From an uncultured Burkholderiales bacterium (GTDB lineage: Bacteria; Pseudomonadota; Gammaproteobacteria; Burkholderiales; Burkholderiaceae_A), in assembly GCA_937864175.1 (NCBI GenBank), contig CALMJH010000041.1:186001-250000 (forward strand): a DNA stretch of 64,000 nucleotides. Reading direction: 5' to 3'. Position numbers and translations under genes: made by a program. A model generated the notes under the pieces. That model was not told where the DNA came from, searched no databases, and was given only the letters and a program-made list of their open reading frames with translations. Position 1 is the stretch's first letter, and every line of letters begins with the position of its first letter. Of the stretch, positions 1-10,700 are shown in pieces.

Positions 1-53
1 TAGCGATGGCCACAGAGAGGCTCCTTTTTTGAGTCTGCGTCAGAGAGAAGAGT

Positions 54-3000
54 CTAACGAAGGCCCGACTGAAGCGCCTGCCAAGCCTTCTGGAGACGTT
101 TGACGGAGACCGGGCCAGGAGTCCTGAGACTCTGCGCAAAGAGCGCCACCCGGAGCTCCTCCAGCTGCCAACGAAAATCCACTGTGGCCTCTGACCAGGC
201 CCCGGTCTGCTGACGGGCCCACCGCCAGAAGGGCTGCTCCAGTGACGCCACCTCGGCCTGCAGCTGCTGGTCTCGAGCGGGGTCCAGCCGGGCCTTGTCC
301 AGACGCATCAGCACCGCCTGGAGGTACCGCACCAGATGCCGTTGGCGCTCTGGCGGTAGTTCGTCGAAGCCGTCCTTCTCCAGCAGCCGTTCCATCTGAG
401 CCTGAACATCGTCCACGAGTCCCCGCTGGGACCGAAGTCCACCCAACCTCTTTTGTACGGTCGTGACGAGGCCCAGCAACTCGGTTAACCACCTCGTCAC
501 CTCTTGGGCCTGCAGCAGGACGCGACTCCGACCCTGCGCCAAGACTCTTGCGAAAGACTCCGAATCGCGAGGCCAGTCGCCACTCAAAAATGCCCGGCGC
601 AGGGCCAGACGAATGACCGCCTCACTGGCCAGCCCGGACCAGCCGCTCGCGGACCAGGCCAAGGCCAGTGCCGGCTGATGGGCCAGGTCCTTCTCCAGAG
701 TCTTAATCTGGTCTTTCACCTGAAACGAGAAGAGCCGAATGAGTCCAAGACCATGGCTCTTGCGGGCCTGGTCCGGATCCTCAAAATGACCTACCACGAC
801 CCCGGTCTGATGGTCTTGCAGTGCCGGATAGGTCAGCAGCGTCTGGCCGGCATGCTGAAGGGTCTGTTGAGTCGGGAGGGCACCAAAGGTCCAGCTGGTC
901 TGCGGCGGCTGCTGGTCAGTCTGAGTCGCAGCGGCCACCAAATCACTGGCCTTGCCGCCCAGCGACTGCTTGAGCACGGCCAGGTCGCGCCCCTGGCCCA
1001 GCTGACGACCATGCTCGTCCAGGACCCGAATCCAAGGGCTCCAGTGGGCCGGGAGTTGGTCCCGTTTGAAGTCGTCCGACATCAGCCGCAGCCCAGTCTG
1101 GCTGGCAATGTCATCGCAAAGCGCCACCAGGAGGCCAAGCTCACCCGCACGGTCTGCCCAGCGCTCGCAGAAGCCTTGGGCATAGGCCTCGAGCGGCACC
1201 AGAGGCCGACGGTGTCGCCCCGGCAGGCTCTTCAGGAGTGCCAAGACCTTCTCTTTGCGCATGCCCGGCACCAGCCAGTCGAGTCCCTGGGCCTGAACCT
1301 GGTTGAGGACCGCCAGCGGAATGGCCACCGTGAGGCCATCGTCCACCGCCCCCGGTTCAAACTTGTAATCCAGCGCAAGGCTCAGGCCCGCCTGAACGAG
1401 CGTCTTTGGAAACTGATCGGTGGTGATGCCAGCCGCGTCATGGCGCATCAGGTCCTGTCGGTCCAGAAAGAGCAGCCGCGGCTGCGTGGGGCTAGCCTTG
1501 CGCCACCAGCGGGTCAGGCTGTCGAGGTCCACCACGTCCTGCGGCAGCTGCGAATCGTAGAAGGCTTCCAGCAGGCTCTCGTCAACCAGCAGGTCCTGCC
1601 GACGAGCCTTGTGCTCCAGACGCTCAATCTCTCGCAGCAGCCGCTGGTTATGCTCAAAAAAAGGCAGTCGACAGTCCATGGCCTGGCCCACTAGGCCCTC
1701 CCGAATGAAAATGGCCCTTGCCTCCCGCCGTTCGGCCTCTCCTCGGGAGGCCCAGGCGACACGGCGCTGCTGATAGACCGTTAGGCCATAGAGCACGCCA
1801 CGCGCTGTGCCGACCACTCTGGCCTGCTTTTTCTCCCAATGAGGTTCCGCCACCGAGACCCTTAGCAGGTGACCGGCAGCCTGTTCGATCCAAGTCGGAT
1901 CCACGCCTGCCAACGTTCTGGCGTAGAGCCGGCTGGTCTCTACTTGCTCGGCGGCCATGACCCATCTCGGCGGCTTCTTGGCCAGGACCGACCCAGGCCA
2001 GATCGAAAACTTCACCTCATGGGTGCCCTGCCAGAGCGGCCCCGTCCGAGTCCTCGGACCGGTGCCCCCCCCCGAGGCAGCGGCCTCGATCCGACAGCCC
2101 AGGTTAGACAAGAGACCTGTCAAGAGGGCCCGATGGACCTGCTCGGCTGTGGCCGGCGTCGTGTTGAGTCGCCAGTCCCTTTTTAAGACCCAGTCATGGA
2201 GTTGCCGATGAAGGTCTCGCCACTCACGAACACGAACGGGCGACAGAAAGGCTGATCTGAGCTGCTGGTCTAGCTGACGGTGGCTCTGCTTGCCCTCGTA
2301 GCACTGTTCAACAAAAGCCCAGACCTTCAGCCAGGTCATGAAGTCACCCTGCTCATCGGCCAGTCGACGGTGGGCCTGATCGGCCGCCTGCTGCTGCTCA
2401 AGGGGCCGGTCCCGGGGGTCTTGAATCGACAAGGCGCTGACAATCACCAAGACCTCACCCAGGCAGCCCCCCTCGTGACCAGCCACCACCATGCGTGCGA
2501 GACGGGGATCCATCGGCAGGTCAGCCAGGTAGTGGCCGGTGGTTGTCAGGATGCCCGCCTTGTCGACCGCCTGCAGCTCATAGAGCAGGGCCAGGCCATC
2601 AGCGATCGCCCGACGGGCAGGGGGATCTACAAAAGGAAAGGCTGCTGGGTCCGGCAGTCCAAGAGACTTCATTCGCAGGAGTACCGAGGCCAGGGACGAC
2701 CGTCGAATCTCTGGGTCTGCATGAACCGGACGTGTCGCGAACTCCGCCTCATCGTAGAGCCGGATGCAGAGTCCAGGGCCCAGCCGCCCCGCCCGTCCAC
2801 TTCGCTGCGCAGCCTGCGACTGGCTGATCGGCTCAATCTGGAGTTGCTCGACCTTTCCCTTGGTTCGATAACGCTTGACCCGTGCGAGTCCGGTGTCCAC
2901 CACAAAGCCAATGCCGGGGACCGTCAGGGAGGTCTCGGCGAGGTTGGTGGCCAGCACGACCCGGCGACGACGGACCGATCGAAAGAGACGCTCCTGATCG

Positions 3001-3905
3001 GCCTGGGCCAGCCGACCAAAGAGCGGAAGGATGTCCACCTGTGCAGCGGCCGGCCAGTTTCGCTGTGCCTCGGTCAGGGCCTCTGCCGATGCCCGGATTT
3101 CCCTCTCACCCGGCAAGAAGACCAAGACATCAGCGGGTCCGCCCGCCGGCGGCTTCTCGGCCAGAGCCTCCTGAATGCCCGCCAGCGTCTGTTCAATGAG
3201 ATCGCCTCCTCCAGAGCCCTCTGAGGCCGAATGAGCGGGTGGCCGCCACCGGAGGGCCACAGGATGGAGACGGCCAGAGATCGTCAAGACGGGGGCCGGT
3301 CCCTGGCCAAGGTCGAAGTGTTTCGCGAACTTATCGCTGTCGAGGGTGGCAGAGGTGATCACCAGCCGGAGGTCTGGTCTTCGGCTCAGCAGTCCCCGAA
3401 GGTAACCCAACAGAAAATCGATGTTGAGGCTGCGCTCATGGGCCTCGTCCAGAATGATCGTGTCGTAACGCCGCAAGTCAGGATCGGACTGCGTCTCGGC
3501 CAACAGAACCCCGTCGGTCATGAGCTTGATCTGCATGCCCACGTCGGTTCGATCCTGAAAACGAATCTTGTAGCCCACCCTCGCGCCTGGCTCCGGGGCA
3601 AGCCCCGACCCTAGTTCCTGGGCGATCCGACGCGCCACTGAGGTCGCCGCAAGCCTGCGGGGCTGGGTGTGGCCGATCAGGCGACCTGCCTGGCCGCGTC
3701 CGCAGGCCAGAGCAATCTTGGGCAGCTGCGTGGTCTTGCCCGAGCCAGTCTCTCCGCAGATGACCACAACCGGGTGTTGGGCGATGGTCTGAGCAATTTT
3801 GATCCAGGCCTGCGCAATGGGAAGGTCGGGGTCAAAACGAATCCCCAAAGAGCGTGCCTGATTTTCTAGGTATTCTTGGGTTGGCGGCTCGCTCAGGGTC
3901 ACCAC
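54..3905 (-). CDS. hrpA: ATP-dependent RNA helicase HrpA (DEAH box)
   Basis: 1283 aa ORF with Walker A GETGSGKTTQ, DEAH box, SAT motif and QRSGRAGR; full-length HrpA architecture; GTG start. Confidence 0.95.
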   Translation of the reverse strand: MVTLSEPPTQEYLENQARSLGIRFDPDLPIAQAWIKIAQTIAQHPVVVICGETGSGKTTQLPKIALACGRGQAGRLIGHTQPRRLAATSVARRIAQELGSGLAPEPGARVGYKIRFQDRTDVGMQIKLMTDGVLLAETQSDPDLRRYDTIILDEAHERSLNIDFLLGYLRGLLSRRPDLRLVITSATLDSDKFAKHFDLGQGPAPVLTISGRLHPVALRWRPPAHSASEGSGGGDLIEQTLAGIQEALAEKPPAGGPADVLVFLPGEREIRASAEALTEAQRNWPAAAQVDILPLFGRLAQADQERLFRSVRRRRVVLATNLAETSLTVPGIGFVVDTGLARVKRYRTKGKVEQLQIEPISQSQAAQRSGRAGRLGPGLCIRLYDEAEFATRPVHADPEIRRSSLASVLLRMKSLGLPDPAAFPFVDPPARRAIADGLALLYELQAVDKAGILTTTGHYLADLPMDPRLARMVVAGHEGGCLGEVLVIVSALSIQDPRDRPLEQQQAADQAHRRLADEQGDFMTWLKVWAFVEQCYEGKQSHRQLDQQLRSAFLSPVRVREWRDLHRQLHDWVLKRDWRLNTTPATAEQVHRALLTGLLSNLGCRIEAAASGGGTGPRTRTGPLWQGTHEVKFSIWPGSVLAKKPPRWVMAAEQVETSRLYARTLAGVDPTWIEQAAGHLLRVSVAEPHWEKKQARVVGTARGVLYGLTVYQQRRVAWASRGEAERREARAIFIREGLVGQAMDCRLPFFEHNQRLLREIERLEHKARRQDLLVDESLLEAFYDSQLPQDVVDLDSLTRWWRKASPTQPRLLFLDRQDLMRHDAAGITTDQFPKTLVQAGLSLALDYKFEPGAVDDGLTVAIPLAVLNQVQAQGLDWLVPGMRKEKVLALLKSLPGRHRRPLVPLEAYAQGFCERWADRAGELGLLVALCDDIASQTGLRLMSDDFKRDQLPAHWSPWIRVLDEHGRQLGQGRDLAVLKQSLGGKASDLVAAATQTDQQPPQTSWTFGALPTQQTLQHAGQTLLTYPALQDHQTGVVVGHFEDPDQARKSHGLGLIRLFSFQVKDQIKTLEKDLAHQPALALAWSASGWSGLASEAVIRLALRRAFLSGDWPRDSESFARVLAQGRSRVLLQAQEVTRWLTELLGLVTTVQKRLGGLRSQRGLVDDVQAQMERLLEKDGFDELPPERQRHLVRYLQAVLMRLDKARLDPARDQQLQAEVASLEQPFWRWARQQTGAWSEATVDFRWQLEELRVALFAQSLRTPGPVSVKRLQKAWQALQSGLR

Positions 3906-3922
3906 AAAATTATAATGAGCCT

Positions 3923-5290
3923 ATGACCCAAGACGCCCTCCCAGCCGCAGCCAGTCCCTCTTCGCCCCCAGGCCAAGGCGTTGGCCATGACTTCGTTCGC
4001 TGGCTTCGAAGTGTTGCTCCCTACATTCACGCCTTTCGAAACAAGACCTTCGTGGTGGCTTTTCCGGGGGAGATGGTGACCGAGGGGCGCCTGGAATCGT
4101 TGGTCCATGATGTTGCTCTCCTGCAGGCCATGGGCATGCGCATTGTCTTGGCCTATGGGTCGCGCCCACAGGTGGAAGAGCAACTTCGACTGCGTCAGAT
4201 TGAGGACCGGTACAGCCATGGCATGCGCATCACCGACCTGGCTGCCCTGGAATGCGCCAAAGAGGCGGCGGGGGAGCTCAGGCTCGATATTGAGGCGGCC
4301 TTCTCGGCCGGCCTGCCCAATACGCCAATGGGCAACTCCCGCATCCGAATCATCAGTGGCAATTTCGTGACGGCCCGGCCCGTCGGCATCGTCGATGGCA
4401 TCGACTTTGAGCACACCGGCCTGGTGAGGAAAATCGAGGTGGACTCCATTGCCCAGGCCCTGTCGGGTGGTTCCATTGTGCTGGTTCCACCGCTGGGGTT
4501 CTCGCCCACTGGAGATGCCTTCAACCTCACCCTCGAAGATGTCGCCGCCTCGCTGGCAGTGGCCCTCGATGCGGACAAGCTCATCTATCTGGTACCCGAG
4601 TCCGGCGTACCTGCCGCCCCCGCCGATGAAGATCCCATCATCGAGATCTCCGAAGACCAGGCTGAGGCACTGCTTGCAAAGCCTGGGCTCTCTGAGGAGG
4701 CGGCCTTCACCCTGTCGCATGCCCTCAGGGCCTGCAAAGGCGGCGTTGAGCGTGCCCATCTTGTGCCTTACACCAAAGACGGGGCCCTGCTCATCGAACT
4801 CTTTACCCACGATGGCGTAGGCGTCATGCTGGTGGAGGAGACTCTGGAGGCCCTTCGGCCGGCCACACCAGACGACGTCGCCGCCATCGTTTCCCTCATT
4901 GAGCCTCTCGAGGCCGACGGCACCCTGGTCCCCAGAGGCCGCAATGCCATTGAGCGAGATATCGACAACTTCACTGTGATCGAACACGATGGAGTGCTCT
5001 TCGGCTGTGCCGCCCTCTACCACTATGCCGACAGCACGCTCGGTGAATTGGCCTGTCTCATGGTGCGGCCTGATACCCAAGAAAAGGGCGACGGCGAACG
5101 GCTTCTGAAGAGAATTGAACACCAGGCTCGGCAGACAGGCCTCAAGGCACTTTTTGTGCTGACCACCCGAACGACCCACTGGTTTCTCAAGCGAGGCTTC
5201 AAGCCTGCGACCGTCGAAGAACTGCCAGAGATTCGCAAAAAAGCCTATAACTGGGACCGTAAATCCCAGGTCTTGATCAAGACCCTCTGA
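3923..5290 (+). CDS. argA: Amino-acid N-acetyltransferase (N-acetylglutamate synthase)
   Basis: Amino acid kinase domain plus C-terminal GNAT domain; likely start at internal ATG 3923 (MTQDALPAA) rather than the ORF start at 3854. Confidence 0.93.
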   Translation: MTQDALPAAASPSSPPGQGVGHDFVRWLRSVAPYIHAFRNKTFVVAFPGEMVTEGRLESLVHDVALLQAMGMRIVLAYGSRPQVEEQLRLRQIEDRYSHGMRITDLAALECAKEAAGELRLDIEAAFSAGLPNTPMGNSRIRIISGNFVTARPVGIVDGIDFEHTGLVRKIEVDSIAQALSGGSIVLVPPLGFSPTGDAFNLTLEDVAASLAVALDADKLIYLVPESGVPAAPADEDPIIEISEDQAEALLAKPGLSEEAAFTLSHALRACKGGVERAHLVPYTKDGALLIELFTHDGVGVMLVEETLEALRPATPDDVAAIVSLIEPLEADGTLVPRGRNAIERDIDNFTVIEHDGVLFGCAALYHYADSTLGELACLMVRPDTQEKGDGERLLKRIEHQARQTGLKALFVLTTRTTHWFLKRGFKPATVEELPEIRKKAYNWDRKSQVLIKTL

Positions 5291-6029
5291 CCAAAACGCC
5301 GGGCACCGAGTCGGCAGCGATGGGCAGGCCAATTCCGCAGATCTGCGTAGCCTGTGCCATCCACTGGTCCAGCCAGTAGATCAGACAGGGACCCTCGACC
5401 ACCCTCTGGTCCTGCCAGACCAGACCCTTTGGAAGCCCAGCCAGTTCTGGCCAGCGTGGAAGACGCAGTTCGTCCACCAGTCTGATCTCGGGACCCTCGC
5501 CAGGGCCCGCCGGCTCTCTCCAGACCGGCTCGACCAGAAGCGAGAGCGGGCCTATTAGCCTGAGGCTAGAGAGGTCCTCCTCAGAAATGGGCTGATCAAA
5601 TCTGAGTAAGAGGGACCCATCGGCGGCCTCCGACGACAGGCGAAGCAGCCCTGGCTGGGCAAGCCTCTGCAGCCATGCCGTCCAGCGGGGCGACAAGACC
5701 AGAGGATCGGCAAGACGGACTCTGCCCAGTTCAGAACTCACCGGACGTTGCTGCGCCTCTCGCTGGGCCCGCGTCTGTAAAGTGGTTCGCAAGAGGGAGA
5801 GGCTGGTGGCCTGGAAATCCTGGCCCAGAGCGGGGGACCCCGCCACCAGAGCGAGGGCCGTCAGGAGTCGTTGAGCCTGTGCATCAAGACTCTGGGTGCT
5901 GGAGCCTGCGACCTCCGAACGGGGCAGCAGCGCCGTGGGCTGGGTCTCACGATCGGCCAAGAGACTGTCGAGGCCTGCAAGAAGACCATCTAGGGTCTCG
6001 GTCAGGTCTTTGTCGATCTGGACGCTCAC
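5277..6029 (-). CDS. Hypothetical protein, family not recognised
   Basis: 250 aa ORF in a compact minus-strand gene run; convergent with argA (14 nt overlap). Confidence 0.7.
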   Translation of the reverse strand: MSVQIDKDLTETLDGLLAGLDSLLADRETQPTALLPRSEVAGSSTQSLDAQAQRLLTALALVAGSPALGQDFQATSLSLLRTTLQTRAQREAQQRPVSSELGRVRLADPLVLSPRWTAWLQRLAQPGLLRLSSEAADGSLLLRFDQPISEEDLSSLRLIGPLSLLVEPVWREPAGPGEGPEIRLVDELRLPRWPELAGLPKGLVWQDQRVVEGPCLIYWLDQWMAQATQICGIGLPIAADSVPGVLVRGS

Positions 6030-6039
6030 AATCTAGCCC

Positions 6040-6726
6040 TTAGAGTTTTGCGAGGTTGGCCATCATGGCATGCTGGGGACCCCGCTGACGCTCGAGTGCC
6101 GCCAGGGACTCGTCCAGGGCGTCTCGCAGGGCCTGAAGGTCGTCAGCTGTCCGTGGACCAGAGGGGTCGAGGCTGAGGTTGAGGGCCGACTGACGCGCTG
6201 CATCCAGGCTTGTCCGCGCCTGGTTCCAGCCCTCTTCGCTGGCCATGAGGTTGCTCTCGATCGATTCAATAATCGCTCGAGTAATGGGTGTGAAGACAGG
6301 CTGGCTCTGGCGGGGTGCCGACCGCTCTGGTGGACTCGCTGGCTCGTGGGCGTCGTACCCCTGAAGCTGCTTTGGGAGATGGACAGCCAGAGAGATCAGC
6401 ACGAGGGCGGCGAGCGTGAGTGAGAGTGCCCCCAGAAGCAGAAAAAGCAAGGCCAGCGGAACGCCTTGGTCGGACCAGTCTGCTGGGTCGTCCACGAAGG
6501 GCAGGTGAAACAGAGCGTGCGAGTCATGGTGGCTAGCCAGATCGAGCACTGTGGCCCAGGTCCACTCATAGACTTCTTGAATGGGAGAAGCAAAGACCCA
6601 TGCAGACCACTCTGGGGAGAGCCAGACCCAACCCTGCTGATGCGCCAACAGCGCCGTAAGGAGAAGGGCCAACCCCAACCAGACCAGCCTAGATCCTCCT
6701 CGCGCCATACGGTATGACCACTTCAT
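6040..6726 (-). CDS. Hypothetical membrane protein, two predicted TM segments and a C-terminal helical/coiled-coil-like region
   Basis: 228 aa; hydrophobic stretches LVWLGLALLLTALLA and LALLFLLLGALSLTLAALVLISLAV flank a roughly 60 aa loop; helical tail rich in A/L/E/R. Confidence 0.7.
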   Translation of the reverse strand: MKWSYRMARGGSRLVWLGLALLLTALLAHQQGWVWLSPEWSAWVFASPIQEVYEWTWATVLDLASHHDSHALFHLPFVDDPADWSDQGVPLALLFLLLGALSLTLAALVLISLAVHLPKQLQGYDAHEPASPPERSAPRQSQPVFTPITRAIIESIESNLMASEEGWNQARTSLDAARQSALNLSLDPSGPRTADDLQALRDALDESLAALERQRGPQHAMMANLAKL

Positions 6727-6729
6727 TCC

Positions 6730-7008
6730 TTATTCCTCCCTCATCCAACTCACCTCGTCTGCAAGGACGCCCACGCCACAGTCGCCATTGTCACGCAAGA
6801 TGACCACAAGAGCTGCTAGGCCATGGACCTCCGGCTCGAACCCAACCTCCGAGGGCTCACGAACAAAAATTGGTTTGCCCGACACAAACCCAAAGCCTGT
6901 GCCACCCACCGACCACCGCATGCCCATCTGGGAGAGCGGGACGACCCGACTCACCTCCTGGGCCTGATAGGTGGTGATCTGGCCAAGGCGCATGATCTTG
7001 ATCTTCAT
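6730..7008 (-). CDS. Small protein with weak resemblance to the C-terminal half of CheW-like domains
   Basis: 92 aa; start overlaps dnaQ stop by 4 nt; GFGFVSGKPIFVREP...LVVILRDNGDCGVGVLADEV resembles CheW subdomain strands. Confidence 0.6.
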   Translation of the reverse strand: MKIKIMRLGQITTYQAQEVSRVVPLSQMGMRWSVGGTGFGFVSGKPIFVREPSEVGFEPEVHGLAALVVILRDNGDCGVGVLADEVSWMREE

Positions 7009-7718
7009 GAATTCACCTGCTGAGAAAGGCGTCGCCAGACCGCGCCCTCTGGGCAGACCCGGTCGATCTCATCGAGGATTCGCTCATGGGCAGCCCACTC
7101 CTCTGGCGTCGGTTGAACCACCAGAAGGCTCGAGAGGTCCATTGCCGCCAAGGCAGCCTGGGAAGCCGCCCGATCCTCCGTGGGCATCATATCGAGGGTC
7201 TCCTGTCCCCGTGTCATGGCCAGGTAGACCTCCGAGAGCAACTCGGCATCCAGCAGGGCCCCGTGCAAGACCCGGTGGTCGTTGGCCACGCCATAGCGGC
7301 CACAGAGGGCATCGAGCGAATTTCGCTGGCCAGGATGAAGCTCGCGAGCCATCTTGAGGCTGTCCGTGACTTGAGCAGCCACCGACTCCACCGGCGGCAG
7401 CCCCAGCCGGTCCAGCTCAGCATTGAGAAAGCCGAGGTCAAAAGGCGCGTTGTGGATGATGAGGTGGGCTCCATCAATAAAGGCGGTGAAGTCTCTGGCC
7501 ACCTGAGCAAAGACTGGCTTGTCCTGCAGCATCTCCCAGGTAAACCCATGGACCTGGGCGGCCCCCTCGTCGACCTCCCGCTCCGGGTTGATGTAGAGGT
7601 GCAGACGTTTGCCGCTGGCACGACGGTCGATGAGCTCGACGCAGCCGATCTCGATGATGCGGTGACCTTCGTCGACCCTTAGGCCGGTTGTTTCGGTGTC
7701 GAGGACGACGAGACGCAT
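7005..7718 (-). CDS. dnaQ: DNA polymerase III subunit epsilon
   Basis: MRLVVLDTETTGLRVDEGHRIIEIG exonuclease motif I, HNAPFDLGFLN motif II; likely start 7718 within ORF 7005..7730. Confidence 0.95.
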   Translation of the reverse strand: MRLVVLDTETTGLRVDEGHRIIEIGCVELIDRRASGKRLHLYINPEREVDEGAAQVHGFTWEMLQDKPVFAQVARDFTAFIDGAHLIIHNAPFDLGFLNAELDRLGLPPVESVAAQVTDSLKMARELHPGQRNSLDALCGRYGVANDHRVLHGALLDAELLSEVYLAMTRGQETLDMMPTEDRAASQAALAAMDLSSLLVVQPTPEEWAAHERILDEIDRVCPEGAVWRRLSQQVNS

Positions 7719-10700
7719 GAGGCTACCCATACAAAAATGGTTGGCAAAACAAAGAGAGTGAGCAGGGTTCCAAGGCTCATTCCACCAACAATGACCCAGC
7801 CAATCTCACGACGGCTTTCTGCGCCTGGGCCTGTCGCCAGCGCCAGCGGAATAGCCCCAAAAACCGTTGAAATCGCTGTCATCAGAATGGGCCGAAAACG
7901 AAGTTCAGTGGCCCGAAGCGTCGACTCCACGACCGAGAGACCCTGCTCGCGAAGCTGGTTAGCAAATTCAACAATCAAAATGCCGTTCTTGGTCACCAGG
8001 CCAATCAGGGCGATAAGGCCTATCTGTGAGTAGACATTGATGGTTCCGCCGGTCAGCCACATCGTTAGCAGGGCCCCCGCAAACGACAAGGGCACGGTCA
8101 GCATGATGACCATGGGATAGACAAAACTCTCAAACTGGGCTGACAAGACCAGGTAGATGAAGACAAGGGCCAGGGCAAAGACAAACAAAATCGTGTTTTG
8201 AGAATCCCGGTATTCCCGAGACTGTCCATCATAGTCCAGCTGATAGTCCGGTGGCAGGACCTCCCGGGCTGTCCGCTCGACAGCGGTCAGGGCCTCGCCC
8301 AGGGCAACGCCCGGGGCCAAATTGGCTGTCACGGTCACCGCCCTCTGCTGAAGAAAGTGGTTGAGTTCGCGGGGTGCCACGGTCTCCCGAATTTTGATCA
8401 GGCTGGCCAGCGGAACCAGCTGGCCATCCCGTCCTCTGACCGAGACCCCACGAATGTCCTCGGGCGTGTTCCGCCGGTCGGCCTCAAGCTGCACGATGAC
8501 ATCAAACTGCTCATTGCCCCGCTTAAAGCGCGTCACCTGTCGGCCACCAAGCAGAGTCTCCAGGGTGCGGCCAATCAATTCCACAGGCACCCCTAAGTCG
8601 GCCGCACGTTCACGATCAATGTCAAGGCGCATCTCGGGCTTGGTAATCTGGAGGTCCGTCTCCACCCCCTGCAGCATGGGGTTCTGTAAGAGCCGCAGGC
8701 GAAGAGCCTCCGTGGCCGCCGACATTTCCTGGATGCTCGCCGAAGACAAGACCACCACCTGAATAGGACGGGCCCGCACGTTCTGGCCTAGTGAGGGCGG
8801 GGTAACCACAAAGGCGTTTATTCCGGGAATACCCAAGACCTTGGGCTGGATCTGTTTGGCGATTTCTTGGGTGCTGCGATCCCGGTCCTCCCAGGGCACG
8901 GGACGCAAGAAGGCAATGCCCTTGTCAACGGCAGGCGAGCCGGCGATGACCAGATACTTCTCTACCTCGGGTACCGACGCAAAGATGTCCTCAAGCCGCA
9001 GGGCGTAACGAGCCGTGTACTGAATGGAGCTGCCCTGCGGGGCCGTGAGGATGGAGACCAGAAAGCCCCGATCCTCGACCGGCGTGAGCTCTTTCTTCAA
9101 GATGTTGAAAAAACCGCCAGTCACCACCAAGACAGCCACGGCCGCGAGGGCGATGGTCCTGCGCCGGTCCAAGATGACCCCCAGGACCTGGGCATAGCGG
9201 GCTGCGACTCGATCAAAACTCCGATCAAACCACTCCCCAAGCCCACGGGCCCACAGTCGCCATTTGGCTGGTGGACGCTGGCTGGCCAACTCTTCGGCCT
9301 CTTTGGCGTGAGGCCGCAGCAGCCTTGAGCACATCATCGGAGAGAGGGTCAGGGCCACAAAGCCAGAGACCAGCACCGCGCCAGCCAGCGTTAGGGCGAA
9401 CTCAATAAAAAGTCGCCCGGTCCGGCCGCTAGAGAAGGCCATCGGTGCGAAGACCGACGCCAGTGTGAGGGTCATGGCCACCACCGCAAAGCTAATCTCC
9501 CGCATGCCTTGGAAGGCAGCGGCCATGGGCCGCATCCCCTCCTCAATGTGTCGGGCAATGTTCTCCAGCACAACAATGGCATCGTCGACCACCACCCCAA
9601 TCGAGAGCACCATGGCCAACAGCGTCAGGGTGTTGATGGAAAAGCCCAGCATGAGCAACAGGGCAAAGGTCGTCACCAGGGAGACGGGAATGGTGACGAT
9701 GGGAATGATGGCGGCGCGCCAGCTTTTGAGAAAGACGAAGACCACCAGGCCCACCAAGACCACGGCCTCGAGGATGGAGGAGGTCACCGCCTTGATGGAA
9801 CGGTCAATGAAGACCGAGTAGTCGTTGGCTACCTCGAATCCGACGCTCGGGGGCAGGTCGCGAAGAATCTTGGGGATCTCGGCCTGGACCGCATCCGACA
9901 GGGTCAGTGGATTGGCTGTGGCCTGCTTAATAACCCCCATTGCGACGGTGTTGCGTCCCTTGTAGCGGGCGACACGACGCTCGTTCTCTGGGGCAATCTC
10001 GACGCGGGCGACATCCTTTAACCTCACCAGAGAGGCCTGTCGCCGAGGCGCCTTCAGGATAATGCCCTCGAACTCCTGAGGAGTCTGTAGGTCGGTGGGC
10101 GCCATCACCGAGAACTCTCGGCCTGGTGTCTCAATGAGTCCCGCCGGAATCTCGACATTCTGACGGCGCAAGGCATCCTCCACGTCCTGAATCGAGAGTC
10201 CCCTGGCGGTCAGGGCCTGGCTGTCGACCCAGATGCGCATCGCAAATCGACGGTCACCAAAGATACGGACATCGGCCGCACCAGGTAGCGTCTGGAGCCT
10301 TGGCTTTACCACTCGGTTGGCCAGGTCACTCAACTCCATCAGGTTCAGGCTATCGCTGTTCAGAGTCAGCCAGATGATTGGAGAGGCGTCGGCCTCCACT
10401 TTCGAAACCTGAGAATCGCCCACGCTATCCGGCAGACGACTGCGGACGCGGGAGACCCGGTCCCGCACGTCTGAGGCCGCATCGTCCGGATTGCGATCGA
10501 GCTTGAAACGCACGCTGATCTGAGAATTCTCGGCCCGAGAGATCGAGGTCAGGACCTCGATGCCCTCAATACCCGCAATGGAGTCTTCCAGGGGTTTGGT
10601 AATTTGCGATTCGATGATTTCCGGTGAGGCGCCACGGTAGTCCGTGCTCACGGTCACGACCGGCTCGTCAATCTTTGGATACTCGCGAATCGAGAGCTTG

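Noticed and set aside
504-1694. 396 aa plus-strand ORF opposite hrpA (and ORF 2280..3224)
   Set aside because: Antisense to a clearly conserved helicase; no recognisable domain; long antisense ORFs are expected in GC-rich DNA
3899-5332. 477 aa minus-strand ORF opposite argA
   Set aside because: Composition typical of antisense reading frame; argA on the plus strand is unambiguous
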